NCBI GenBank assembly: GCA_026390535.1
Contig: JAPLFT010000038.1
Location: 1 to 7,329 of the forward strand
Length of the DNA stretch: 7,329 nucleotides
Direction of reading: 5' to 3'
DNA from: Pseudomonadota bacterium
Lineage (GTDB): Bacteria; Bdellovibrionota; JAFGOL01
This document shows positions 1 to 6,389 of the stretch, piece after piece. The position numbers and the translations under genes are program-made. The notes below the pieces were generated by a model, which searched no databases, was not told the origin of the DNA, and was given only the letters and a program-made list of their open reading frames with translations. Within the stretch, counting starts at the first letter, position 1. The number at the start of each line of letters is the position of its first letter.

Positions 1-198
1 AAACGGTTCGGTTATTGTGAACCAATAGTTTTTAAGAGACGATTTTATTAATTGTGATTCCGCTTTTCCTTTAAGATCGTCGTGTGTTTTTTTGTTGAAG
101 CCAAGAAGAAGAAAAATTATATAACCTAAAATAAATCCGCCGTTTATAGCTATTAAAGGTATTATAGAAACATAAAACTCATTATTTATCGCTGGCAT
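1..198 (-). CDS. Membrane protein, N-terminal part (possibly CDP-alcohol phosphatidyltransferase-like)
   Basis: Reading the minus strand from the ATG at 198-196 gives 66 open codons that run off the window at base 1, so only the N-terminus is present. The start is MPAINNEFYV. Residues about 10-34 form one hydrophobic membrane segment, followed by a basic, polar stretch and then NYWFTITEPF at residues 57-66. An aromatic motif of the form 'YW-x3-(T/E)P' before a second hydrophobic region recalls the entry to the catalytic domain in some CDP-alcohol phosphatidyltransferases, which make phospholipids in the inner membrane. Their DG-x2-AR-x8-G-x3-D-x3-D motif would lie outside the window, so this is a weak guess. 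The start is well supported: AAGGAAC (204-210) sits about 7 bases upstream. The gene overlaps the 3' end of the GYF_2 gene by 17 bp in another frame, which suggests one transcript and translational coupling. That a real gene is present is fairly sure; its function is not. Confidence 0.6.
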   Translation of the reverse strand, partial: MPAINNEFYVSIIPLIAINGGFILGYIIFLLLGFNKKTHDDLKGKAESQLIKSSLKNYWFTITEPF

Positions 199-1009
199 TT
201 TTTGTTCCTTTTTTCCTATTTGCTATAACGTAGATCAAGATCAACAGTATCCCAATAACTACGAGAGTGCTTCCTATTATCAGATTGTTATTGATCTGAT
301 ATCCGCCGAACAAGATCAGTATTATCCCAAAGATAAATTCCGGTATAAATTTTTTGTGTGGTTTTAACGGCTTATCCGGATCCTTCTGCGGTTCTTCTGT
401 TGTTGGTAACGATTCCTTCATGGTTTCCTCCTCGGGGACCTTTCTTTCTATCAATTCCAGCGGTCCTCTTGTAGGAAGTTGTTTTTTTTCTTTTTTTATC
501 ACGGGTTCTTCAATTTCAGCTTCCGGCTCTGGATTAATATTGGGAACATTCACCATGCCAACTTTGATCTCTTCAACTTGTTTCGGCATCTGGTCGAGTG
601 TTTTTTTCCCATCAATTTCTATTTTTTTAACTATGTCCTTTGTCGCCTTTAGTTCATAGATATCCTTTAACTGCATCCAATTGCCTAAACCTTTTCTCCA
701 GACATAGTCGTTGTTATCTATTTCGACATTAAGCAGAAGGTTCAGAATCTCCTTTTTTGATATTGGCCCTATATTTTCTTTGTTTTTCCTCAGGAACCAT
801 ATCTTCTTTTCTTCTTCTGGAATTTTAGAAGAATATTGTGCAAACTCCGGGATCTCTTGAATTAGCGTCCATAGCTCGCTGTCACTTGCAAATATATGAT
901 CCTCAACAGAGAGAAGTCCGTTTTTAAGTCGATTGGTTATATCGTCAAAACTTAAGGGACCGACATTCTGATCATTAATGTTCAGGTAATACTTCTTATC
1001 TTCCGCCAT
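182..1009 (-). CDS. Tandem GYF_2-domain membrane protein
   Basis: Numbered from the ATG at 1009-1007, the protein has about 275 residues. Two GYF_2-type domains (DUF4339 family) stand in tandem, at roughly residues 7-58 and 69-119. Each has an aromatic start (YYLN, IWFL), a central GP motif (NVGPLS, NIGPIS) and a W near the end (ELWTLI, GNWMQL). An acidic, proline-rich linker follows (about 125-215), then two hydrophobic segments (about 223-237 and 243-263) and a short basic tail. GYF_2 domains are presumed protein-interaction modules in bacterial membrane proteins; the partner here is unknown. The likely topology is a cytoplasmic N-terminal part anchored by a C-terminal hairpin. Alternative starts are ATG at 1051 and TTG at 1066, which would leave 17 or 2 bp to the divergent gltX. 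I chose 1009 because the domain begins just after it and a promoter-sized gap remains. None of the three starts has a clear Shine-Dalgarno. The stop overlaps the next gene on this strand. Confidence 0.8.
   Translation of the reverse strand: MAEDKKYYLNINDQNVGPLSFDDITNRLKNGLLSVEDHIFASDSELWTLIQEIPEFAQYSSKIPEEEKKIWFLRKNKENIGPISKKEILNLLLNVEIDNNDYVWRKGLGNWMQLKDIYELKATKDIVKKIEIDGKKTLDQMPKQVEEIKVGMVNVPNINPEPEAEIEEPVIKKEKKQLPTRGPLELIERKVPEEETMKESLPTTEEPQKDPDKPLKPHKKFIPEFIFGIILILFGGYQINNNLIIGSTLVVIGILLILIYVIANRKKGTKNASDK
204..210 (-). promoter_or_regulatory. Ribosome binding site of the cut minus-strand membrane protein gene
   Basis: AAGGAAC on the minus strand lies about 5-7 bases before the ATG at 198-196, inside the last codons of the GYF_2 gene. 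It fixes the start of the partial gene and supports its reality although only 66 codons are visible. Confidence 0.55.
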
Positions 1010-1016
1010 TTGTGCA

Positions 1017-1045
1017 ATCGTATAATGATATTTATCTTTTTTCAA
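1017..1045 (-). promoter_or_regulatory. Candidate promoter for the GYF_2 gene
   Basis: On the minus strand TTGAAA (1045-1040) and TACGAT (1022-1017) are separated by 17 bp, matching the sigma-70 consensus at 5/6 and 4/6 positions. Transcription would begin about 1009-1011, directly at the preferred ATG, implying a leaderless or nearly leaderless mRNA. The region is AT-rich, so chance matches are common. Confidence 0.3.
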
Positions 1046-1068
1046 TAACATGATAATACCGGACAACT

Positions 1069-1737
1069 ATGGGCGTTATAGTCAGATTTGCACCATCCCC
1101 AACGGGATATCTTCATATAGGTGGAGCCAGAACTGCCATATTTAATTATCTCTATGCAAGGCACCACGACGGTAAATTCTATCTGAGAATAGAGGATACG
1201 GATGTAGAGAGATCAGAAAAACAGTACGAGGACGAAATACTTGAAAGCATGCAATGGCTGGGTATGGATTACGATGGAAAACCCATATATCAATCTCAGA
1301 GGACGGACCTCTATAAGTCTTATATAAAAAAGCTACTGGACTCAGGGCACGCGTATTTTTGTAACTGCTCCAAAGAGGAATTAGACGCAGAAAGAGAACG
1401 TGCAATGGCAGAAAAGAGAAAACCTGTTTACAGCAGAAAATGCAGATATAACCCCGCTAAAGAGGGCGTTATACGGTTCAAGGTTACGGAAACAGGTTCT
1501 ACGACGTTTGACGATAAGATACTCGGGAACATAACCATAAATCATGAAGAGATAGAGGATTTTGTAATTGCCCGCACAGATAGTTCCCCTACATATAATT
1601 TTACGGTCGTTGTTGATGATGCCCAGATGGGTATAACTCACGTAATAAGAGGGGATGACCATGTCAATAATACACCCAAGCAGATACTTATATTCGATGT
1701 GGTCACACGGGGACCAGGAGATATTTACCAAGAATGA
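1069..1737 (+). CDS. gltX: Glutamyl-tRNA synthetase, N-terminal fragment (frame broken near 1700)
   Basis: This is the catalytic half of class I GluRS, which charges tRNA-Glu (or tRNA-Glu and tRNA-Gln in species without GlnRS) in the cytoplasm. The start VRFAPSPTGYLHIGGARTA carries the HIGH-type signature (HIGG, residues 16-19). IEDTD (41-45), the insertion with C98, C100 and C125 resembling the zinc-binding element of E. coli GluRS, and HVIRGDDHVNNTPKQ (191-205) follow in normal order. True GluRS sequence ends about residue 209-211 (near 1695-1700). The last dozen codons are out-of-frame read-through to a TGA at 1735. The KMSKS loop expected some 35 residues further on is missing. The ATG at 1069 is the natural family start; upstream there is only a weak GGA (1061-1063). 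Divergent from the GYF_2 gene. This piece alone should not be active, since ATP binding and the anticodon domain are absent. Confidence 0.9.
   Translation: MGVIVRFAPSPTGYLHIGGARTAIFNYLYARHHDGKFYLRIEDTDVERSEKQYEDEILESMQWLGMDYDGKPIYQSQRTDLYKSYIKKLLDSGHAYFCNCSKEELDAERERAMAEKRKPVYSRKCRYNPAKEGVIRFKVTETGSTTFDDKILGNITINHEEIEDFVIARTDSSPTYNFTVVVDDAQMGITHVIRGDDHVNNTPKQILIFDVVTRGPGDIYQE
1693..1702 (+). other. gltX: Deletion/frameshift junction within gltX
   Basis: Left of this point the frame starting at 1069 encodes PKQILIF. Right of it, the frame offset by one base encodes WSHGDQEIFTKNEL (from 1700). In GluRS these two blocks are normally about 50-55 residues apart, separated by the segment holding the K(L/M)SKR ATP-binding loop and the conserved GYLPEALLNYL block. 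Here they abut. The coding span 1069-2284 is 1216 bases, one more than a multiple of three, so the missing piece should be 2 modulo 3 bases long, roughly 150-165. The span estimate rests on remembered family sequences, not an alignment. Either a real deletion or a sequencing/assembly error fits. Confidence 0.85.
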
Positions 1738-2284
1738 GTTGGTCAAGGCTTTTGACACCGGTGCTATAGGGAGTTCGGCGGCGGTACTTAATATAGAAAA
1801 ACTTAACTGGCTGAATGCTCATTATATAAAAAGCATGGATCCAAAGAACATGGCAGATCGTCTGATCTTTGAAGGTTTTATCCCTGATGAATTTAAGGAT
1901 AAGATGAAAGATAATGGCGTTCAAAAACTTCTGCTGATGGTTCAGGAACGTTCAAAATTTTTAGGTGATGTATATAAGGGCATTGAGTTTTTTCTGAAGG
2001 ATAAGATTGAATATGATACCAAGGCCTACGAAAAATATATTACTCCGGAGATAAAGCCCGTGGTTGCTGAATTAAGAGCGGAACTGGAAAAATTATTCTC
2101 TCTGAGTGATCTGAAAACGATAGAGAATATTTATACGGCATTAATGGAAAAACATAATATAAAGCTTAAAAATATCGCTCAGGCCACAAGGGTACTCATT
2201 ACAGGCACGGATGTGAGCCCTGGGATATTTGAAATACTAACGCTGATGGATAAGAAGAAGATCCTGGAAAGGCTTACTATCTGA
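1697..2284 (+). CDS. gltX: Glutamyl-tRNA synthetase, C-terminal fragment
   Basis: This is the second part of the broken GluRS gene, read one base out of phase with the first. The homologous part begins at WSHGDQEIF (1700). It continues through the stem-contact-fold block LNIEKLNWLNAHYI, which links catalysis to tRNA binding, and then the helical anticodon-binding domain. It ends with a family-typical tail, TGTDVSPGIFEILTLMDKKKILERL. The open frame can be extended upstream to an ATG at 1655, but codons 1655-1696 are the other frame of the N-terminal part and do not resemble GluRS. An ATG sits at 1697, directly before the TGG codon of W, with no Shine-Dalgarno, so independent translation is doubtful. 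There are no other stops or frame errors, so the damage is recent or artificial. It ends 11 bp from the convergent ligA stop. Confidence 0.88.
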   Translation: MWSHGDQEIFTKNELVKAFDTGAIGSSAAVLNIEKLNWLNAHYIKSMDPKNMADRLIFEGFIPDEFKDKMKDNGVQKLLLMVQERSKFLGDVYKGIEFFLKDKIEYDTKAYEKYITPEIKPVVAELRAELEKLFSLSDLKTIENIYTALMEKHNIKLKNIAQATRVLITGTDVSPGIFEILTLMDKKKILERLTI

Positions 2285-2295
2285 CAACGATTATT

Positions 2296-4275
2296 TTATA
2301 GAATTAAGTTTTTTAATTCTTTTAATCCTAATGTTTTTATCCCGAATTCTTTTGCCTTATCCAATTTAGAGCCCGGATCTGTTCCCCGTACAAGATAGCT
2401 TGTTTTTTTGCTGACACTGCTTGAGACTTTACCGCCGTGGGATTCTATGAGTTTTGATATTTCATCTCTTGTCATATTTTCAAAACTTCCGGTTATGACA
2501 AAAGATAGTCCGGAAAATTTATTACTGGATAAACTTTGCTCGTTATTTATCTTTACGCCAAGGGAGTGTAATTCATTTATCTCATCAATATTTCTTTTAT
2601 CATTAAAAAATTTCACAATGCTTGCTATTATATTAGGGCCGAACCCCTCGATATTTTCCAGATCATTTGCTTTAATATGAAACAATTTGTCAATGGTCCC
2701 GAATCTCTTTGCAAGCTCCCGGGAATTCTCTAAACCGATCAGTTCTATTCCCAGAGCGTTTATGAATCTATCCAGAGAAACACTCTTTGATTTATTTATG
2801 GATTCCATTACGTTGCCTGCACTTTTTTGTCCCATTCTGTCCAGCATCATCAACGTAGCCTCATTTAACTTATAGATGTCGGAGAAAAAGGTTATAAATT
2901 TTTTCTCAACAAGTTGTTGTATCAATTTATATCCCATGCCCTCTATATTCATTGCGTTGCGTCCGACAAAATTATTAATACTCTCCATAACCCTCGACGG
3001 GCATTTTATGTTTGGACATATAAAATTAACGCCTTCCCTTATAACAAGGGTGTTACAACCCGGACAGTTCATAGGAAATTTATATGGTCCGTGTCTATGG
3101 GTTTTTGGGTCAGTTATGACCCTGATTATTGCAGGTATTACGTCTCCGGCCCTTTCTATTACTACGGTATCACCGACCCTTACATCCTTCTTTTCCAGAT
3201 CGGAGGCATTATGAAGCGTTGCTCTTTTTATTTCCACTCCTCCGACTTCCACAGACTCCAATTCTGCGACCGGTGTTAACACCCCGGTACGTCCGACTTG
3301 TACGGTTATGCTTTTAACTATAGTGATCGTCGTATGAGCAGGCGGTTTCCATGCAGTTGCCCAGCGAGGAGATCGTGCTATGCTTCCAAGTTCCCTTTGT
3401 AAACCTGAATCATTTACCTTTATAACCACGCCGTCTATACCAACATTGAGGGAATCTCTGCTTTGTATAAGTTTATTAAAATAATTTTTTATCCTGTTAA
3501 TATCTGAGGTAACAACGATATCTTTATAAACCGTGAAACCCCATTTTTTAGCCTGAATTAACGCCTCAGAATGGCTTTTAAAAAGATCTTCATTGGTAAA
3601 ACTATGGGCGTAAAAATAAAGGGGTCTTTCTGCTGTTATCCTGGAGTCTAATTGCCTTATAGAACCTGCCGCAGCATTCCTTGGATTTGCAAAAGTCTTT
3701 TCTCCGTCGGACATTTTCTGCAGATTTAATTTTTCGAATTCATCGATCGGTATTACAACCTCTCCCCGTATCTCAAATATATCCGGATAATTTTGCCCCA
3801 TTAATTTAAGGGGAACATTTTTTATGGTCTTTACATTGTCTGTTACATCTTCTCCGATTTCCCCATCTCCCCTTGTGGCAGCTTTTACAAAAATACCGTT
3901 TTCATATCTTATAGCAACAGCGAGTCCGTCAAACTTTGGTTCTGCCACATATTCGATGTCTGTATCTGTAGATAAGAATTTTTTTACTCTTGTATCAAAA
4001 TCCTCAAGCTCCTCATAATTGAATATATTTGCCAAAGAAAGCATCGGTACGCTATGTTTAACTTTTTCAAAAGCGGCAAGAACTTTATAACCGATTTTTT
4101 GTGTAGGAGAATAACTGAGAATGTATTCAGGATGCTTCTCTTCAAGGCCTTTTAACTCATTAAACAACTCATCATATTCCGTATCGGATATTTCCGGGGC
4201 ATCAAGCGTGTAGTACCTGTAAGAGTGGTAATTTAGCCTGTCAACAAGATCTTTTATTCTGGCTTTGGCGTCCAT
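2296..4275 (-). CDS. ligA: NAD-dependent DNA ligase LigA
   Basis: This 659-residue enzyme seals nicks in duplex DNA using NAD+, joining Okazaki fragments and repair patches. The length and order of domains are those of complete bacterial LigA. Domain Ia with the NAD-binding Y-x-Y-Y/DxxYD region occupies residues about 1-65. The adenylation domain has the nucleophile lysine in EPKFDGLA (K114), TRGDGEIGEDVT (134-145), NPRNAAAGSIRQLD (197-210) and GIDGVVIKV (279-287). The OB fold covers about 318-390 (VQVGRTGVLTPVAEL). A four-Cys zinc site follows (C404, C407, C420, C425), then helix-hairpin-helix repeats (about 430-575) and a C-terminal BRCT domain (about 587-659). The open frame runs upstream to about 4470, but those codons lie over the neighbouring gene and do not resemble LigA. 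The start MDAKARIKDLVD at 4275 fits the family and has AAGGAAG (4288-4294) before it. All catalytic residues I can check are present. Confidence 0.97.
   Translation of the reverse strand: MDAKARIKDLVDRLNYHSYRYYTLDAPEISDTEYDELFNELKGLEEKHPEYILSYSPTQKIGYKVLAAFEKVKHSVPMLSLANIFNYEELEDFDTRVKKFLSTDTDIEYVAEPKFDGLAVAIRYENGIFVKAATRGDGEIGEDVTDNVKTIKNVPLKLMGQNYPDIFEIRGEVVIPIDEFEKLNLQKMSDGEKTFANPRNAAAGSIRQLDSRITAERPLYFYAHSFTNEDLFKSHSEALIQAKKWGFTVYKDIVVTSDINRIKNYFNKLIQSRDSLNVGIDGVVIKVNDSGLQRELGSIARSPRWATAWKPPAHTTITIVKSITVQVGRTGVLTPVAELESVEVGGVEIKRATLHNASDLEKKDVRVGDTVVIERAGDVIPAIIRVITDPKTHRHGPYKFPMNCPGCNTLVIREGVNFICPNIKCPSRVMESINNFVGRNAMNIEGMGYKLIQQLVEKKFITFFSDIYKLNEATLMMLDRMGQKSAGNVMESINKSKSVSLDRFINALGIELIGLENSRELAKRFGTIDKLFHIKANDLENIEGFGPNIIASIVKFFNDKRNIDEINELHSLGVKINNEQSLSSNKFSGLSFVITGSFENMTRDEISKLIESHGGKVSSSVSKKTSYLVRGTDPGSKLDKAKEFGIKTLGLKELKNLIL
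2300..2324 (+). terminator. Possible weak terminator for gltX
   Basis: AGAATTAA (2300-2307), loop GTTTT, then TTAATTCT (2313-2320) form a perfect 8-bp inverted repeat followed by TTTT. It lies 15 bases past the gltX stop and inside the last codons of the convergent ligA. Only one pair is G-C, so the hairpin would be unstable. On the minus strand no T-run follows, so it does not serve ligA. Confidence 0.3.
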
Positions 4276-4287
4276 AAAACTAATATA

Positions 4288-4294
4288 CTTCCTT
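4288..4294 (-). promoter_or_regulatory. Ribosome binding site of ligA
   Basis: AAGGAAG on the minus strand lies 12 bases before the ATG at 4275-4273. The spacing is longer than ideal, but it is the only purine-rich block near and it decides for the 4275 start over upstream open codons. Confidence 0.45.
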
Positions 4295-4297
4295 TTG

Positions 4298-4326
4298 TTG
4301 CCGTTCGCAAACTTAAAGAGTATAAT
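4298..4326 (+). promoter_or_regulatory. Candidate promoter of the FecR/FN3-like gene
   Basis: TTGCCG (4298-4303) and a perfect TATAAT (4321-4326) are 17 bp apart. The predicted start point, about seven bases after the -10 box, falls on or next to the A of the ATG at 4333, so the message may be leaderless; no good Shine-Dalgarno precedes that ATG. The -10 box overlaps that of the candidate ligA promoter on the other strand. Confidence 0.5.
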
Positions 4327-4350
4327 CCGGCCATGTTTACAACCGGTCAA
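4322..4350 (-). promoter_or_regulatory. Candidate ligA promoter
   Basis: On the minus strand TTGACC (4350-4345) and GATTAT (4327-4322), 17 bp apart, match the sigma-70 consensus at 5/6 and 4/6. Transcription would start near 4315, giving a leader of about 40 bases that includes the ligA Shine-Dalgarno. The -35 box lies inside the divergent gene's first codons. Confidence 0.35.
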
Positions 4351-6303
4351 AAAATCAGGCTCTTTATATATATCATTATCGTGATAGTGTTGTTCTTTTC
4401 TTTCCCCATTATAAATCAGGCAATTAACGAAAAAACTAATGCAAGCCCTGTAACACCCAAAGCGACACAAACGCTTGAGGCAATAAAGGTTTTATCCAGC
4501 AAAAATATTACCCTTTTCAGCGATAGAGGATCAAATGTATGGCTGCCGGTAGAAAAACTCTCTCAGATAAAAACAGATTCCAACCTGGCCTCTTTGGGCG
4601 AAAACAGCAGATTGCTGGTTAAAACGCCGGATGATCTTATTATAGGATTAGGCGGTAATGCCAAAATAAGCGTGTCTAAATATTCGGATGGGAACTTTTT
4701 GATCGATTCGTACTATGGCTGTTTTGGTTTGAAGGTTAATGATCCTGTCGGCAAAGATGTCAATATATCTTTCCTCTCCGGTTTGAAAAAAATAAGGATT
4801 ATAACCCAAAATATTTTTTGTAAAAATAATCCGGATGAAGAGCTTATAGAATCCCAGACGGATATTTTTATTAATAAGGATGTAAACATTGCAACACAGC
4901 CAAAGCTTAAAAATATTTTTCCCTGCAATGATATCGTAGAAGTTAATGATTCCGGCGGTTCAACGGCTTCCATAATATTAAAATTTGTAGCACCGTTAAT
5001 GACGAATAAATCAGTCTTTATTTCAACAAATGCTGAATTTACCGACAATGTTTTTACAACAAAGACCTATTCTACGGAAACCAAAACAAGTCCGCTGGGA
5101 AAGGGACATTATTTTTGGAGAGTAAAGAATGAATCAAATGGAGAACTTAGCGAGGCCTGTTCTTTTGAAATCGTTTATCATGGCGATATAAATCTTGTAC
5201 TACCCAAGACCGACGAGGTTATAAGTGATAAATCAATAGATTTTTCCTGGAATAAAATAAGCGGCGTTAATAAATATACAGTAGTTATTACCAAGGATTT
5301 TTCAAAAACAATCCAAAGAATTGACGTAGAATCAAACAATACAAAACTTGATGATCCTCTCCAGACCCTTGGTCCGGGGTCTTATTATTGGAGAGTTGAG
5401 ACGAAAAACGGTAAAATATCGCCGTATAGAAGATTTTATGTGTACACTTCAAATGACCTTGTTGTGGATTCACCCAGGTATGAAGATGTGTTTAAACCGG
5501 CCGATAAATTTTTTATTATAAGCTGGAATCCTCTTCCAATGGTTAAAAGCTACAGCGTAGTTATTTCTGCAAATCCGTCCTTTGTAAATTCCGAGTATGT
5601 GAACACTACCACCCAGCCTTTTGTTTTTATAGAGAGTATGAAAGAAGGGAAATATTATCTCAGGGTTTCTGCCGTCTTTAATAATGATGCAAAAATAATT
5701 ACAGATGTTATTCCATTCAATATTTACGATATCCCTGAGATTGTGATATTGGATCCGTCTCCCGGGTCTTCAAGAGATGTTTCGACTGAAAAAAACACAA
5801 AAATTTTATGGAAACCGGTGGAAAATGCCTCGGAATATACAATTGTAGTAAACGAGGATCAACCTATTAAAATAAGCGCAGATAAGGCGGAAAAGATTAT
5901 CCCGGTTGCTCTTGGCGGTAATAGAGTTCAGGTTGAGGCTTACTGCGGAACAGGGGCGCAAAGGAGATTATGCGCAAAAGGCAAGGCAATTGAATTCTTC
6001 ATCAACAATATAATAGAACCTCCAACAGCACCTAAAATTAAATATCCTTATAACAGAAAAGTATTTATTGGCGGTCAGGTATCTATGGAATGGTCTTCTG
6101 CAAAAGGTGCAGACGGCTATAAGATAGAGATATCCAAGGATAAGGGTTTTGTCGACGTAAAAGAAACAGAAATGCAAAATGCAAAGTTTAATGTTCAACT
6201 GAAAAGGGGTATCTATTATTGGAGAGTGTACTCGTATATGGAGAAAACAGGATCTAAAATATACTCAAAACCCACAGAGATCAGACTTTTTATAGTAAAA
6301 TAG
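4333..6303 (+). CDS. Exported FecR-domain protein with about five FN3-like repeats
   Basis: The 656-residue product starts with a basic tip and a hydrophobic segment (about residues 9-27) that is a signal peptide (possible cleavage after NQA, 28-30) or a signal anchor, so the bulk should be outside the inner membrane. Residues about 50-160 resemble a FecR domain: VWLPVEKLSQIKTDSNLASLGENSRLLV is typical of its middle (WLPV 70-73, NSRLLV 91-96). Then come about five units with period about 90, each ending in a related strand: GHYFWRV (258), GSYYWRV (349), GKYYLRV (439), the degenerate GGNRVQV (528) and GIYYWRV (626). Units 2-5 also carry an interior strand with a conserved Y (NKYTVVI, KSYSVVI, SEYTIVV, DGYKIEI). 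This is the pattern of FN3-like beta-sandwiches seen in FecR/FN3 envelope proteins; the ligand is unknown. The protein ends right after the last unit, with no sorting signal or anchor. Divergent from ligA. Confidence 0.87.
   Translation: MFTTGQKIRLFIYIIIVIVLFFSFPIINQAINEKTNASPVTPKATQTLEAIKVLSSKNITLFSDRGSNVWLPVEKLSQIKTDSNLASLGENSRLLVKTPDDLIIGLGGNAKISVSKYSDGNFLIDSYYGCFGLKVNDPVGKDVNISFLSGLKKIRIITQNIFCKNNPDEELIESQTDIFINKDVNIATQPKLKNIFPCNDIVEVNDSGGSTASIILKFVAPLMTNKSVFISTNAEFTDNVFTTKTYSTETKTSPLGKGHYFWRVKNESNGELSEACSFEIVYHGDINLVLPKTDEVISDKSIDFSWNKISGVNKYTVVITKDFSKTIQRIDVESNNTKLDDPLQTLGPGSYYWRVETKNGKISPYRRFYVYTSNDLVVDSPRYEDVFKPADKFFIISWNPLPMVKSYSVVISANPSFVNSEYVNTTTQPFVFIESMKEGKYYLRVSAVFNNDAKIITDVIPFNIYDIPEIVILDPSPGSSRDVSTEKNTKILWKPVENASEYTIVVNEDQPIKISADKAEKIIPVALGGNRVQVEAYCGTGAQRRLCAKGKAIEFFINNIIEPPTAPKIKYPYNRKVFIGGQVSMEWSSAKGADGYKIEISKDKGFVDVKETEMQNAKFNVQLKRGIYYWRVYSYMEKTGSKIYSKPTEIRLFIVK
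5104..6231 (+). repeat. Protein-level tandem repeat signature (G-x-Y-Y-W-R-V), period about 90 codons
   Basis: Five copies of a G-x-(Y)-(Y/F)-(W/L)-R-V strand occur at protein residues 258, 349, 439, 528 and 626, spaced 91, 90, 89 and 98. The three best copies keep the codon run TAT/TTT-TGG-AGA-GT. The DNA between copies is diverged, so this is an old domain duplication rather than a recombinogenic DNA repeat. The fourth copy has lost the aromatic residues. Confidence 0.7.
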
Positions 6304-6315
6304 GCCATATTAATT

Positions 6316-6338
6316 CCCTTGAATGGCAAGGGCCTTTT
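6316..6338 (+). terminator. Possible terminator after the FecR/FN3-like gene
   Basis: CCCTTG (6316-6321), loop AATGG, CAAGGG (6327-6332) form a 6-bp stem 12 bases after the stop codon, followed by CCTTTTGCTTT. The T-run is interrupted, so termination would be partial. AGGCC/GGCCT (6302-6306 with 6331-6335) is a competing pairing. Confidence 0.4.
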
Positions 6339-6348
6339 GCTTTATAAT
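6319..6348 (+). promoter_or_regulatory. Candidate promoter of the RDD-rfaE2 unit
   Basis: TTGAAT (6319-6324) and a perfect TATAAT (6343-6348) are 18 bp apart. The predicted start near 6355 gives a leader of about 35 bases that contains a short hairpin and the Shine-Dalgarno. The -35 box lies within the hairpin of the preceding possible terminator. Confidence 0.4.
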
Positions 6349-6360
6349 GACCCCAGATGA

Positions 6361-6376
6361 TCCGGTAATGACCGGA
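6361..6376 (+). promoter_or_regulatory. Leader hairpin overlapping the Shine-Dalgarno of the RDD gene
   Basis: TCCGGT (6361-6366), loop AATG, ACCGGA (6371-6376) is a perfect 6-bp inverted repeat. Its 3' arm shares GGA (6374-6376) with the Shine-Dalgarno GGAGGAG (6374-6380). Folding would partly hide that site, though a second purine block, GGAGA (6382-6386), remains free. The pairing is visible; a regulatory effect is inference. Confidence 0.35.
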
Positions 6377-6389
6377 GGAGTGGAGAAAG

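Noticed and set aside
354..659. Serine/phenylalanine-rich plus-strand ORF
   Set aside because: It is the antisense of the GYF_2 gene's low-complexity acidic, proline-rich linker, which produces such composition by chance.
1021..1026. Perfect TATAAT as a gltX promoter
   Set aside because: No acceptable -35 box occurs 16-18 bp upstream, and the region is very AT-rich; it remains possible but unsupported.
1655..1696. Start of the second gltX frame at ATG 1655
   Set aside because: These codons overlap the true frame encoding the conserved RGDDHVNNTPKQ block, and their own translation has no GluRS similarity; homology begins at 1700.
2408..3317. Plus-strand open frames at 2408-2680, 2687-2875, 2876-3214, 2914-3279 and 3129-3317
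   Set aside because: All lie antisense to ligA, whose minus-strand product is intact and has every family motif; the antisense translations show no recognisable domain or ribosome site.
4276..4470. N-terminal extension of ligA by 65 codons
   Set aside because: The added residues cover the divergent gene's signal-peptide codons and do not resemble LigA, while the ATG at 4275 gives a normal family start.
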